A stretch of DNA of 64,000 nt, from the NCBI RefSeq assembly GCF_014648075.1, contig NZ_BMQK01000004.1, forward strand, positions 314,048-378,047. Direction: 5' to 3'. The stretch comes from Streptomyces ruber. Its GTDB lineage: Bacteria > Actinomycetota > Actinomycetes > Streptomycetales > Streptomycetaceae. This document shows, in pieces, positions 1 through 8,108 of the stretch. Positions within the stretch are counted from its first letter, which is position 1. Every line of letters starts with the position of its first letter. The position numbers and the translations under genes were made by a program. The notes under the pieces are model-generated. The model ran no database searches, had not been told where the DNA came from, and saw only the letters and a program-made list of their open reading frames with translations.

Positions 1-166
1 GCCGGGCGGCGCTGCACAGCGCTCGATTTCCGCCTCGCGCCCCGCTCGCTCGACGGCTGAGGACGTGCTCCGCGACAGGCCGGGTACCTGCTCCGGGAGA
101 GGTGCGAGCGGCCCGGGAGAGCGGTCCGGAAGGGGCACGAAGAAGGTCCGGACGGCCCTCGGAAAA

Positions 167-180
167 ATTGATCGATCAAT
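167..180. promoter_or_regulatory. 14-bp perfect palindrome, candidate operator for citA
   Basis: ATTGATCGATCAAT is identical to its reverse complement and lies in an AT-rich patch unusual for this genome, about 170 bp upstream of the citA start. Such palindromes often bind dimeric repressors. No regulator can be named from sequence. Confidence 0.35.
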
Positions 181-241
181 CCAGTCGGAAACGTCACACA
201 GCACTTCCATGGCTGGAACGGAGCGGGCAGGATGGGCAGGC

Positions 242-262
242 TGGCGGCACTGAGTGCCGCCA
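242..262. repeat. Short hairpin upstream of citA
   Basis: TGGCGGCAC and GTGCCGCCA form a perfect 9-bp stem around a TGA loop. It could end transcription from the left, or be an operator or leader structure for citA, whose start codon is about 90 bp downstream. Confidence 0.4.
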
Positions 263-350
263 ATGAGCCCAATGGTCGACCCCGAGTGCACTCTCCTGAG
301 CCAAATGGGGGATGGTAGAGACAGTCAGGGCACCTCGAAGATGAGGAACT

Positions 351-1658
351 ATGTCGGTGAGGGAAGACGTGAGCGACAACTCTGTAGTACTGCGGTTCGG
401 CGACGCTGAGTACACCTACCCGGTGGTCGACAGCACTGTCGGTGACAAGGGCTTCGACATCGGGAAGCTCCGCGCCCAGACCGGTCTGGTGACTCTGGAC
501 AGCGGTTACGGCAACACCGCCGCCTATAAATCCGCCATCACCTACCTCGACGGCGAGCAGGGCATCCTCCGCTACCGCGGCTACCCGATCGAGCAGCTGG
601 CCGAGCGGTCCACCTTCCTGGAGGTCGCCTACCTGCTGATCAACGGTGAGCTGCCGACCGTCGACCAGCAGACGGCCTTCAAGAACGACATCACTCAGCA
701 CACCCTGCTGCACGAGGACGTCAAGGACTTCTTCAAGGGCTTCCCGCGCGACGCCCACCCGATGGCGATGCTGTCGTCCGTGGTGAGCGCCCTGTCGACG
801 TTCTACCAGGACAGCCACAACCCGTTCGACGAGACGCAGCGTCACCTGTCGACGATCCGGCTGCTCGCCAAGCTCCCGACGATCGCGGCGTACGCGTACA
901 AGAAGTCGGTCGGCCACCCCTTCGTCTACCCGCGCAACGACCTCGGCTACGTCGAGAACTTCCTGCGCATGACGTTCTCGGTGCCGGCGCAGGAGTACGA
1001 GCTCGACCCGGTGGTCGTCTCCGCCCTGGACAAGCTGCTCATCCTGCACGCGGACCACGAGCAGAACTGCTCGACCTCCACCGTCCGTCTGGTCGGCTCG
1101 TCCCAGGCGAACATGTTCGCGTCGATCTCGGCCGGCATCTCCGCCCTCTGGGGCCCGCTGCACGGCGGCGCCAACCAGTCGGTGCTGGAGATGCTGGAGG
1201 GCATCCGTGACTCCGGCAACGACGTCGACACCTTCATCCGCAAGGTGAAGAACAAGGAGGACGGCGTCCGCCTGATGGGCTTCGGCCACCGGGTCTACAA
1301 GAACTTCGACCCGCGCGCCAAGATCATCAAGGCCGCCGCGCACGACGTGCTCTCCGCGCTCGGCAAGTCGGACGAGCTCCTCGACATCGCCCTGGCGCTG
1401 GAGGAGCACGCGCTCTCCGACGACTACTTCGTCGAGCGCAAGCTCTACCCGAACGTCGACTTCTACACCGGTCTGATCTACCGGGCCATGGGCTTCCCGA
1501 CCGAGATGTTCACGGTCCTGTTCGCCCTCGGCCGGCTGCCGGGCTGGATCGCCCAGTGGCACGAGATGATCAAGGAGCCGGGCTCCCGCATCGGACGTCC
1601 GCGCCAGATCTACACGGGCGTCGTCGAGCGGGACTTCGTCCCGGTCGAGGAGCGCTAG
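351..1658 (+). CDS. citA: Citrate synthase (type II, hexameric)
   Basis: Condenses acetyl-CoA and oxaloacetate to citrate, the entry step of the TCA cycle, in the cytosol. The 435-residue product has the usual length of bacterial type II enzymes. The catalytic triad is visible: His in GPLHGGAN (about residue 271), His in GFGHRVYKNFDPRAK (about 313) and Asp in PNVDFYTG (about 370); the conserved HADHEQNCSTS block is near 233. The ATG at 351 follows GAGGAAC and gives the family N terminus (beta-strand entry then a SGYGNTAA region). It is monocistronic: a strong hairpin follows 20 bp after the stop. S. coelicolor calls this enzyme CitA; gltA is the enterobacterial name. Confidence 0.97.
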   Translation: MSVREDVSDNSVVLRFGDAEYTYPVVDSTVGDKGFDIGKLRAQTGLVTLDSGYGNTAAYKSAITYLDGEQGILRYRGYPIEQLAERSTFLEVAYLLINGELPTVDQQTAFKNDITQHTLLHEDVKDFFKGFPRDAHPMAMLSSVVSALSTFYQDSHNPFDETQRHLSTIRLLAKLPTIAAYAYKKSVGHPFVYPRNDLGYVENFLRMTFSVPAQEYELDPVVVSALDKLLILHADHEQNCSTSTVRLVGSSQANMFASISAGISALWGPLHGGANQSVLEMLEGIRDSGNDVDTFIRKVKNKEDGVRLMGFGHRVYKNFDPRAKIIKAAAHDVLSALGKSDELLDIALALEEHALSDDYFVERKLYPNVDFYTGLIYRAMGFPTEMFTVLFALGRLPGWIAQWHEMIKEPGSRIGRPRQIYTGVVERDFVPVEER

Positions 1659-1678
1659 GCGCTCCGCGCTTCCACGGT

Positions 1679-1715
1679 CACTGGCCGGCCACGGCGACAA
1701 GGTGGCCGGCCAGTG
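1679..1715 (+). terminator. citA terminator hairpin
   Basis: CACTGGCCGGCCAC (1679-1692) pairs perfectly with GTGGCCGGCCAGTG (1702-1715) around a 9-nt loop, 20 bp past the citA stop. No T-tract follows, as is common for Streptomyces terminators. Confidence 0.75.
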
Positions 1716-1770
1716 GTCCGTCGGCAGGCCGGCCACTTCACGCCCGGGTTCCCTCTCCCGGCAACCCGAG

Positions 1771-1886
1771 GGCTTGCGAGCCGAAGGGGCGCGCCTGTGT
1801 CGGGAAGGCGATCGCGCGCAGGCCCGAAGGGTTGAGCACGTTCGCCTTCCCGACACAGGCTTCGGCGCCCCGGAGGCGAGCAAGCC
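1771..1886. repeat. Long nested inverted repeat
   Basis: The inner arms are an 18-bp perfect inverted repeat (1793-1810 against 1843-1860, GCCTGTGTCGGGAAGGCG). They are flanked by 7-bp arms GGGGCGC/GCGCCCC and GGCTTGC/GCAAGCC (1771-1777 and 1880-1886). The 32-nt loop has no obvious open frame. It could be a REP-like intergenic element or a structured RNA. Confidence 0.7.
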
Positions 1887-1898
1887 ACAAAAAATACA

Positions 1899-1951
1899 GA
1901 AGGCGCCCTGCGCCACCGGTCCCCCCACGGGCCGGCGAGCAGGGCGCCTTC
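1899..1951. terminator. Terminator-like hairpin
   Basis: GAAGGCGCCCTGC (1899-1911) and GCAGGGCGCCTTC (1939-1951) form a perfect 13-bp stem. It starts right after an A-rich stretch (CACAAAAAATACAG), which would give a U-tract for a minus-strand transcript, so it can terminate read-through from copA. Confidence 0.6.
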
Positions 1952-2395
1952 CCATGTCCCGGTGCGGATTCCCCCCACGGGATCCGGCCGGGCGTCTGGT
2001 GGGCCAGCGCCTGAATCGCTGAGCGTCGAACACAGGGAGCGGAACCCCGTGTCCCACTCCTTGCGGTCTGCCGGGGTACGTACGTACGGGAGGGCCGCTC
2101 AAAGCTCCCCGGTGCACGTGCCCCGGCAACGCAATCTCCGGGAACGTCCCCCAAGACATCCCCAGATGTCAGTCGGCGCCCCCCAAGACGCTTCCTGACA
2201 TCGCCAACTTAGACTCACGAACTCCTTCGATGGTTACGTCCGCAACACTGTGACGTGCGTCTCGTGCGTATGCCCTGAAGATACGCGGAAGTCCCCAAGT
2301 GTTGATCGAGGACCCAGCGTAAGGATGATGCGCGAGCCTTGTGAAGAGCTTATGTGAGGCTGCGGTTGGACTCCAGAGGGACTTTCGTCCCCGTG

Positions 2396-4684
2396 TCATG
2401 AAAATGCCCTGAGACGCAGGCTGTTGGTCACCACGAATACGGACGAAAAGGCCATGGCGGCACCGGCGATCATCGGATTCAGCAGTCCGGCGGCGGCGAG
2501 GGGCAGTGCCGCCACGTTGTAACCGAAGGCCCAGACCAGGTTCCCCTTGATGGTGGAGAGCGTCCTGCGGGCCAGCCGGATCGCGTCGGCGGCCACCCGG
2601 AGGTCGCCGCGCACCAGCGTCAGGTCGCTCGCCTCGATCGCCGCGTCCGTGCCCGTGCCCATGGCGAGCCCCAGGTCGGCGGCGGCCAGCGCGGCGGCGT
2701 CGTTGACCCCGTCCCCGACCATGGCCACGCTCCGGCCCTCGCCCTGCAGCCGGCGCACCACGTCCACCTTGTCCTGCGGCAGCACCTCGGCGATCACCTC
2801 GTCGATCCCCACGGCGGCGGCCACCGAGCGGGCCACCTGCTCGTCGTCCCCGGTCAGCAGCACCGGGGTGAGCCCGAGGGCACGCAGTCGCCGTACCGCC
2901 TCCGCGCTGGTCTCCTTGACCGCGTCGGCGACCGTGAGGACACCGGCCGCCGCCCCGTCCACGGTGACGACGACGGCCGTCTCGCCCGCGGCCCCGGCGG
3001 CCTCCACGGCCCTTGCCAGCGCCTCGGGGAGCGGGGCGGAGTCCGGGCGGCCCACGGCGACCTCGCGGCCCGCCACGCGGCCGCGCACGCCGCGGCCGGG
3101 GTCGTTCACGAAGTCCTCGACCGGCGGCAGGGCACCCACGCGTTCCTCCGCGCCCGTCGCGACGGCCCGGGCGATCGGGTGCTCGGAGGCGTGCTCCAGG
3201 GCGCCCGCGAGCCGCAGCACGTCCTTCTCGGCGGCCTTCCCGGAACCTTCCTCGACGTACACACCCTGGAGTGTCATGAGGCCGGTGGTGACCGTGCCGG
3301 TCTTGTCCAGGACGACCGTGTCGACGCGGCGGGTGGACTCCAGGACCTCGGGGCCCTTGATGAGGATGCCGAGCTGGGCGCCGCGGCCGGTGCCGACCAT
3401 CAGCGCGGTCGGGGTGGCGAGCCCCAGCGCGCACGGGCAGGCGATGATCAGGACCGCGACGGCCGCGGTGAAGGCGGCGGCGAGGTCCCCGGTGACACCG
3501 AGCCACCCGCCGAACGTGCCGGCGGCGACTAGCATGACCACCGGCACGAAGACGGCCGAGACGCGGTCGGCCAGCCGCTGCACCTCCGCCTTGCCGTTCT
3601 GCGCGTCCTCCACCAGCCGCGCCATGCGGGCGAGCTGGGTGTCCGCGCCGACCCGGGTCGCCTCCACGACCAGCCGGCCGCCCGCGTTGACGGTGGCGCC
3701 CGTGACGGTGTCCCCGGCCGTGACGTCGACGGGCACGGACTCGCCGGTCAGCAGGGACGCGTCCACGGCCGAGGAGCCCTCGACGACGACGCCGTCGGTG
3801 GCGATCTTCTCGCCGGGCCGTACGACGAACCGGTCGCCGACGGCCAGGTCCGCCACGGGGACGCGGACCTCGCGGACGCCCGTCCCTGCGTCCCGCAGCA
3901 CCGCCACGTCCTTGGCGCCCAGTTCCAGGAGGGCCCGCAGGGCCGTGCCCGCGCTCCGCTTGGAGCGGGCCTCCAGGTAGCGGCCGAGGAGGAGGAAGGT
4001 GACGACCCCGGCGGCCACCTCCAGGTATATCGCCGACGAGCCGTCCGTGCGGGAGACGGTGAGCTCGAAGCCGTGCCGCATGCCCGGCATGCCCGCGTGC
4101 CCGAGGAACAGGGCCCACAGGGACCAGCCGAAGGCGGCGAGCGTGCCCACCGACACCAGGGTGTCCATGGTCGCGGCGCCGTGCCGGGCGTTGGTGGCGG
4201 CGGCCCGGTGGAAGGGGAACCCGCCCCAGACCACGACGGGCGCGGCCAGCGTCAGCGACAGCCACTGCCAGTTGTCGAACTGGAGGGCCGGGATCATCGA
4301 GAGCAGGACGACCGGGACGGCCAGGAGCGCGGAGACGGTGAGCCGCTGCCGCAGCGAGGCGAGCTCATGGTCCCCGGCCGCGGTGCGGGCGTCCGGAGCG
4401 GCGGAGGTGGCGGGAGCGTCCTTCGGGGGAGCGGGCGGCGGGGGTTCCTCGGCGGTGTAGCCCGTCCTCACCACGGTGGCGATCAGATCGGCGACCTGGA
4501 CGCCTTCGGGGTAGGCGACCTTGGCCTTCTCCGTCGCGTAGTTGACGGTGGCGGTCACGCCGTCCATGCGGTTGAGCTTCTTCTCGACGCGGGCCGCGCA
4601 GGAGGCGCAGGTCATCCCGCCGATCGTCAGCTCGACCTGGTGGCGGGGCCCGTCCGCGGGCGCCTCCGTGAGGGTACTGGTCAT
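2396..4684 (-). CDS. copA: Copper-exporting P1B-type ATPase CopA
   Basis: Pumps Cu(I) out of the cytosol with ATP. The 762-residue product has one N-terminal heavy-metal domain with GMTCASC (Cys 26 and 29), eight expected membrane segments, the membrane CPC site (about residues 416-418), the phosphorylation motif DKTGT (Asp about 460), an HP pair in [11 protein letters not shown] and the hinge [10 protein letters not shown]. The ATG at 4684 has GAGGAG upstream; the open frame extends further but that part overlaps the neighbouring copZ gene in another frame and lacks family similarity. It lies 104 bp behind copZ and should be co-transcribed from the CsoR-type operator beyond it. Confidence 0.97.
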   Translation of the reverse strand: MTSTLTEAPADGPRHQVELTIGGMTCASCAARVEKKLNRMDGVTATVNYATEKAKVAYPEGVQVADLIATVVRTGYTAEEPPPPAPPKDAPATSAAPDARTAAGDHELASLRQRLTVSALLAVPVVLLSMIPALQFDNWQWLSLTLAAPVVVWGGFPFHRAAATNARHGAATMDTLVSVGTLAAFGWSLWALFLGHAGMPGMRHGFELTVSRTDGSSAIYLEVAAGVVTFLLLGRYLEARSKRSAGTALRALLELGAKDVAVLRDAGTGVREVRVPVADLAVGDRFVVRPGEKIATDGVVVEGSSAVDASLLTGESVPVDVTAGDTVTGATVNAGGRLVVEATRVGADTQLARMARLVEDAQNGKAEVQRLADRVSAVFVPVVMLVAAGTFGGWLGVTGDLAAAFTAAVAVLIIACPCALGLATPTALMVGTGRGAQLGILIKGPEVLESTRRVDTVVLDKTGTVTTGLMTLQGVYVEEGSGKAAEKDVLRLAGALEHASEHPIARAVATGAEERVGALPPVEDFVNDPGRGVRGRVAGREVAVGRPDSAPLPEALARAVEAAGAAGETAVVVTVDGAAAGVLTVADAVKETSAEAVRRLRALGLTPVLLTGDDEQVARSVAAAVGIDEVIAEVLPQDKVDVVRRLQGEGRSVAMVGDGVNDAAALAAADLGLAMGTGTDAAIEASDLTLVRGDLRVAADAIRLARRTLSTIKGNLVWAFGYNVAALPLAAAGLLNPMIAGAAMAFSSVFVVTNSLRLRAFS

Positions 4685-4788
4685 GTCGGAGCTCCTCGGA
4701 TGCGGAGGATACGGGGCGGGCCGTACGGAACCGGCGAGGGGCCGGCCGGTACGGCCCGGTGCGTGGGTGGCGGGTGGGAGCCCGGGGA

Positions 4789-5031
4789 TCAGGCCTTGCC
4801 GACGAGCTCGAAGCCGGCCTCGTCGACGGCGGCGCGCACGGCCTCCTCGTCGAGGGCCGCGGCGGACACGACGGTCACCTCGCCGGTGGCGGCGACGGCC
4901 TTCACCGAGCTGACGCCGGGGATCGCGGAGATCTCCCCGGACACCGCCCCCTCGCAGTGCCCGCAGCTCATCCCGCTCACCTTGTAGACGGTCGTGACGG
5001 AACCCGGGGTGGTGTCGGTCTGGCCGGTCAT
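4789..5031 (-). CDS. copZ: Copper chaperone (heavy-metal-associated domain), CopZ
   Basis: An 80-residue single HMA domain, the normal size of the family, with the Cu(I)-binding MSCGHC motif near residue 24. It carries Cu(I) in the cytosol and hands it to CopA, encoded just downstream on the same strand. The ATG at 5031 is preceded by GAGGAG at good spacing. It is the first gene of the unit after the operator at 5138-5154, so copper induction by loss of CsoR binding is likely. The csoR gene itself is not in the window. Confidence 0.95.
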   Translation of the reverse strand: MTGQTDTTPGSVTTVYKVSGMSCGHCEGAVSGEISAIPGVSSVKAVAATGEVTVVSAAALDEEAVRAAVDEAGFELVGKA

Positions 5032-5137
5032 GGCGTTCTCCTCGTCGGCGCGTGCGTGTGGGTGCGGGTGAGCGGGAGGGGGGCGGTGCCCTGGGGCCTC
5101 CGTGTTCCCCTCCTTCCACTTCCCTCTGCTCCACACT

Positions 5138-5154
5138 ATACCCCTAGGGGGTAT
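5138..5154. promoter_or_regulatory. CsoR-type copper operator
   Basis: ATACCCCTAGGGGGTAT has the pseudo-palindromic form of known CsoR sites (ATAC-C-rich/G-rich-GTAT). It lies between copZ and the divergent alcohol dehydrogenase, about 107 bp from the copZ ATG. The family rule is that apo-CsoR represses and Cu(I)-CsoR releases. A strong AAGGAGG lies only 6 bp to its right, on the plus strand. Confidence 0.8.
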
Positions 5155-5190
5155 GGGCCAAGGAGGATGTTCGACACGGTGATGTCCGCG

Positions 5191-5238
5191 GTGTTCCCCG
5201 CGGTGTTCCCCGCGGTGTTCTCCGCGGTGTTTCCCGCG
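5191..5238 (+). repeat. Four tandem 12-bp repeats
   Basis: GTGTTCCCCGCG is repeated four times (two perfect copies, two with one change). Read in the frame of the following dehydrogenase it encodes [16 protein letters not shown] with no stop, so it is either a short repetitive N-terminal extension or a leader between a strong AAGGAGG (5160-5166) and the usual start at 5266. Confidence 0.85.
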
Positions 5239-5265
5239 TGGCGGGAGAGGGTGAGGGCGAGGCGT

Positions 5266-6309
5266 ATGCGTGCGGTGGTGTTCGACCGGTTCGGTGAGCC
5301 GGCCCAGGTGCGGGAGGTCGCCGATCCGGCGCCGGACGAGCGCGGCGTCGTGGTGCGCGTCGAGGCCACGGGGCTGTGCCGCAGCGACTGGCACGCCTGG
5401 CAGGGCCACGACCCGGACGTCACGCTGCCGCACGTGCCCGGGCACGAGCTGGCCGGGGTGGTGGCGGCGGTGGGGGACCGGGTCCGGCGGTGGCGGCCCG
5501 GCGACCGGGTCACGGTGCCCTTCGTCTGCGCCTGCGGCACCTGTGCCGCCTGTGCGGCGGGGGACCAGCAGGTGTGCGAACGGCAGACGCAGCCCGGGTT
5601 CACGCACTGGGGGTCCTTCGCCGAGTACGTCGCCCTGGAGCACGCCGACGTGAACCTGGTGGCCGTGCCGGAGGAGATCGCGTCCGGCACGGCGGCCTCA
5701 CTGGGCTGCCGGTTCGCCACGGCGTTCCGCGCGGTGGTCACCCAGGGCCGGGTGGCGGCCGGCCAGTGGGTGGCCGTGCACGGCTGCGGCGGGGTCGGGC
5801 TGTCCGCGGTGATGATCGCGGCGGCCTCCGGCGCGCGCGTCGTCGCGGTCGACGTCTCGCCCCGCGCCCTGGAGCTGGCGCGGACGTTCGGGGCGGCGGA
5901 GTGCCTGGACGCCACGCGGGTGCCGGACACGGCCGCCGCCGTGCGCGACCTCACCGGCGGCGGCGCCCACCTCTCGCTGGACGCGCTCGGCTCACCCGCC
6001 ACCTGCGCGGCCTCGGTGAACGGCCTGCGCCGCCGGGGCCGCCACGTCCAGGTCGGCCTGCTCCCCTCGGAGACGGGCACGACTCCCGTCCCCATGGCCC
6101 GTGCCACAGCCCTGGAACTCGAACTCCTGGGCAGCCACGGCATGGCGGCCCACGCCTACCCGCCCATGCTGGAGCTGGTGCGGTCCGGTGTGCTGCGCCC
6201 CGACCTGCTGGTCACGTCCGTCATCGGCCTGGACGCGGTGCCGGCCGCGCTGGAGGCGATGGGTACGGCGCCCGGGGCGGGCGTCACGGTCGTCGAGCCG
6301 TGGAGCTGA
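5266..6309 (+). CDS. Zinc-dependent alcohol dehydrogenase (MDR family)
   Basis: A 347-residue medium-chain dehydrogenase that should oxidise an alcohol with NAD(P)+. The catalytic zinc ligands are visible in [13 protein letters not shown] (Cys) and GHELAG (His-Glu). The structural zinc loop has Cys in [18 protein letters not shown], and the Rossmann motif is GCGGVGLSA. The start is uncertain: ATG 5266 gives the family N terminus ([12 protein letters not shown]) with only a GAGG-like site. In-frame codons at 5167, 5179 and 5182 follow a strong AAGGAGG at 5160-5166 and would add a VFPA-repeat leader. It is divergent from copZ across the CsoR-type operator, so copper control of this gene is possible. 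The substrate is unknown. Confidence 0.92.
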   Translation: MRAVVFDRFGEPAQVREVADPAPDERGVVVRVEATGLCRSDWHAWQGHDPDVTLPHVPGHELAGVVAAVGDRVRRWRPGDRVTVPFVCACGTCAACAAGDQQVCERQTQPGFTHWGSFAEYVALEHADVNLVAVPEEIASGTAASLGCRFATAFRAVVTQGRVAAGQWVAVHGCGGVGLSAVMIAAASGARVVAVDVSPRALELARTFGAAECLDATRVPDTAAAVRDLTGGGAHLSLDALGSPATCAASVNGLRRRGRHVQVGLLPSETGTTPVPMARATALELELLGSHGMAAHAYPPMLELVRSGVLRPDLLVTSVIGLDAVPAALEAMGTAPGAGVTVVEPWS

Positions 6310-6385
6310 CCGCGGGCACCGGCCGGGACCGTCATGCGTGCCGCCCCGGCCGCAGGGGCGCGACCGGGGCGGAACGACGATCCGA

Positions 6386-6583
6386 TCAATCGGTTCTGCG
6401 CCCGCGGTTCCCGGGGCGGGAGGCGACCCAGGCACGGACGGTGTCCGCGTACCAGAAGGGTCTTCCCCCCTCCACGAGATCGGGTGGCGGCAGGAGCCCG
6501 TGCTTGCGGTAGGAGCGCACGGTGTCGGGCTGCACGCGGATGTGGGCGGCGATCTCCTTGTAGGACCAGAGGCCGTTGGTCAT
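6386..6583 (-). CDS. Small helix-turn-helix protein (MerR/excisionase-like)
   Basis: A 65-residue protein built almost wholly of one winged helix-turn-helix: WSYKEIAAHIRVQPDTVRSY, then a wing with LPPPDLVEGGRPFWY and a final helix VRAWVASRPG. This is the MerR/BldC-like fold used by small actinobacterial regulators and excisionases. ATG 6583 has GAGGTG upstream. No integrase or recombinase lies nearby, so a transcription-factor role is more likely than excision. It is convergent with the dehydrogenase (76 bp gap); its own upstream region has clustered GTGAC motifs. Confidence 0.85.
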   Translation of the reverse strand: MTNGLWSYKEIAAHIRVQPDTVRSYRKHGLLPPPDLVEGGRPFWYADTVRAWVASRPGNRGRRTD

Positions 6584-6721
6584 GAGGGGCACCTCCTCGC
6601 GCGCGCCGCGGTCGCGGCCGGGGCCGGCCGTCGGTGGAGCCGGGGCGCTGCGTCGGCGATCACCAAGGCTGTTCCCCGCAACGGCACGCGGTGACCATGG
6701 ACGGGTCGCTGTGGGACGGAT

Positions 6722-6777
6722 GTGACCCAAGAGCTGCCGTAACGTGACATGCGTGACAAGGGAGTTGACTTTGTGAC
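6722..6777. repeat. Clustered GTGAC motifs upstream of the small HTH gene
   Basis: GTGAC occurs at 6722, 6744, 6753 and 6773, with further copies at 6691 and 6811, all in the same orientation. The cluster sits in the 262-bp gap between the IolE-like gene end and the HTH gene start, where a regulator could bind. A TTGACT at 6764-6769 lies inside the cluster. Confidence 0.4.
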
Positions 6778-6845
6778 AGAAGTGGCGAATCGGCGAGAGG
6801 GGCCGAGGGTGACGCGCGCGGGAGAGCGGTTGACGCGCGGAAACG

Positions 6846-7763
6846 TCACGCCCCGCACGACCTGAGGAACGCCCGGGTGCGCTGCGCGATCGGCAGCGGC
6901 TTGTCCGGCTCGCACGGGTACATGTCCTGCTCGACGATCGCGAACAGGTCGACGTCCAGCTTCTGCGCGGCCGCCAGTACCGGCTCCAGCGCCGGGACAC
7001 CGCCCGGGGGTTCGCACATCACGCCCTTGGCCACCGCCGGCCCGAACGGCATCCCGTTCGCCCGCACCTCGGCGAGGATCTCCGGGTCCACCTGCTTCAG
7101 GTGCAGGTACCCGATGCGTTCCCCGTACGTCTCGATCAGCTTGACGCTGTCGCCGCCGCAGTACGCGTAGTGGCCGGTGTCCAGGCACAGGGAGACGAGG
7201 TCCGCGTCGGTGCCGTCCAGGAAGCGGGCGACGTTCTCCTCGCTGTCGATGTGGGTGTCCGCGTGCGGATGGACGACGATCTCCAGCCCGTACCGCTCGC
7301 GCACCTCCCGGCCGAGGCGCTCGGTCAGCCGGGTGAGGTGGCGCCACTGCGCGGCCGTCAGCGTGTCCGGCTCCAGGACCTCGCCCGTCTTGTCGTCGCG
7401 CCAGAAGGAGGGGATGACGACGAGGTGGGACGCGCCCATCGCCCGGGTGAGCGCGGCGATGTCCGAGACGTGCGCCCAGGTCCTGTCCCAGACGTCCGGA
7501 CCGTGGTGCAGGCCGGTGAAGACGGTGCCCGCCGACACCTTCAGGCCGCGCCGTCCGGTCTCCTCGGCCAGCACGGCCGGGTCGGAGGGCAGATAGCCGT
7601 ACGGGCCGAGCTCGATCCACTCGTAACCGGACTCGGCGACCTCGTCCAGGAAGCGCTGCCAGGGAACCTGCCGGGGATCGTCGGGGAACCACACGCCCCA
7701 GGAGTCGGGGGCCGAACCGATCCGGATACGGGAGAGCGAGCCTTGAGGTGACAACGACGTCAT
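6846..7763 (-). CDS. Sugar phosphate isomerase/epimerase, IolE-like (inosose dehydratase family)
   Basis: A 305-residue TIM-barrel protein of the xylose-isomerase-like family. Seen: an N-terminal strand with GSAPDSWGVWFPDD, the metal-binding pattern in VVHPHADTHIDSEENVARFL, CLDTGHYAYCGGD and YLHLKQVDPE, all typical of IolE (2-keto-myo-inositol dehydratase) and close relatives. The likely role is dehydration or epimerisation in inositol or related polyol catabolism. No other iol gene is adjacent, so the exact substrate is open. No clear Shine-Dalgarno precedes ATG 7763; a TTGACA on the minus strand (7795-7800) and a palindrome at 7814-7823 lie upstream. Confidence 0.88.
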   Translation of the reverse strand: MTSLSPQGSLSRIRIGSAPDSWGVWFPDDPRQVPWQRFLDEVAESGYEWIELGPYGYLPSDPAVLAEETGRRGLKVSAGTVFTGLHHGPDVWDRTWAHVSDIAALTRAMGASHLVVIPSFWRDDKTGEVLEPDTLTAAQWRHLTRLTERLGREVRERYGLEIVVHPHADTHIDSEENVARFLDGTDADLVSLCLDTGHYAYCGGDSVKLIETYGERIGYLHLKQVDPEILAEVRANGMPFGPAVAKGVMCEPPGGVPALEPVLAAAQKLDVDLFAIVEQDMYPCEPDKPLPIAQRTRAFLRSCGA

Positions 7764-7813
7764 GGCGGTCAGCGTGCGGGGGGCCGAGGAAGGGTGTCAA
7801 GACCTGGTCCGAA

Positions 7814-7823
7814 TGTCCGGACA
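7814..7823. promoter_or_regulatory. Palindrome TGTCCGGACA, candidate operator
   Basis: A perfect 10-bp palindrome between two oppositely oriented TTGACA boxes (7795-7800 and 7829-7834). Its position suits a repressor site shared by the two divergent genes. No local regulator gene suggests its identity. Confidence 0.4.
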
Positions 7824-7828
7824 AAATA

Positions 7829-7857
7829 TTGACAGGGTCCGTGGATGCCGCTAAACC
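7829..7857 (+). promoter_or_regulatory. Candidate promoter toward the hydrolase-ABC fusion
   Basis: A perfect TTGACA (7829-7834), a 17-bp spacer and TAAACC (7852-7857) as a weak -10. It would give a leader of about 240 bases before the ATG at 8109. Confidence 0.4.
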
Positions 7858-8108
7858 TTGATGCACAGCCGTACGTCGCGCTGTCTCCGGCGCGGTGGGC
7901 CGCGCCGCCCTGGCAGGAGCGGAGAACGGGCGACGACTCCCCGCCCGCCGCGGTCCCGCGCCGGAGCTCCACACCCGCCCGCCCGCTCACCCGCCCGGCG
8001 GACGTACCGCGTCCGCAGTACGCGACCGGGGCGTGTACGCCCGTAGGCGGAGCGGGGGTTCGGACGGGCGGCTGACGGGCTGTCGGTGGGTGCCCGTACC
8101 GTTGACGC

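Larger units (their letters stand above)
1..350. other. Upstream region of citrate synthase; no gene seen
   Basis: I see no convincing coding frame here; the short open frames lack the third-position GC bias of the real genes. The region holds a 14-bp perfect palindrome at 167-180 and a 9-bp stem with a 3-nt loop at 242-262, both upstream of citA. The citA promoter is probably in the last 150 bases, but I cannot assign -35/-10 boxes with confidence. A weak ribosome site (GAGGAA) sits just before the citA ATG. Confidence 0.6.
1659..2395. other. Convergent intergenic region with three hairpins, no clear gene
   Basis: This 737-bp gap lies between the convergent citA and copA. It holds the citA terminator, a long nested inverted repeat (1771-1886) and a terminator-like hairpin (1899-1951). 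From about 2000 on, GC content falls. GATGTCAG (2165-2172) and CTGACATC (2195-2202) form an 8-bp inverted repeat, and the motif CCCCCAAGAC recurs at about 2149 and 2181. No frame here shows Streptomyces codon bias. A small RNA is possible but not demonstrated. Confidence 0.6.
7764..8108. other. Divergent intergenic region with candidate promoters and operator
   Basis: This 345-bp gap separates the IolE-like gene (minus) from the hydrolase-ABC fusion (plus). It holds a minus-strand TTGACA at 7795-7800, the palindrome TGTCCGGACA at 7814-7823 and a plus-strand TTGACA at 7829-7834. The remaining 250 bases before the fusion gene are very GC-rich. Short open frames starting near 7845-7858 have no supporting ribosome site. 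Confidence 0.5.

Noticed and set aside
2169..2399. 76-codon minus-strand frame whose ATG overlaps the copA stop (ATGA)
   Set aside because: Codon third positions are near 50 percent GC, unlike real genes here, and no motif or ribosome site supports it.
6386..6583. Excisionase role for the small HTH protein
   Set aside because: No integrase, att site or other mobile-element gene is present within reach.
7845..8075. Short plus-strand frames upstream of the hydrolase-ABC fusion, possible leader peptide
   Set aside because: No ribosome site and no match to the leader-peptide patterns I know.
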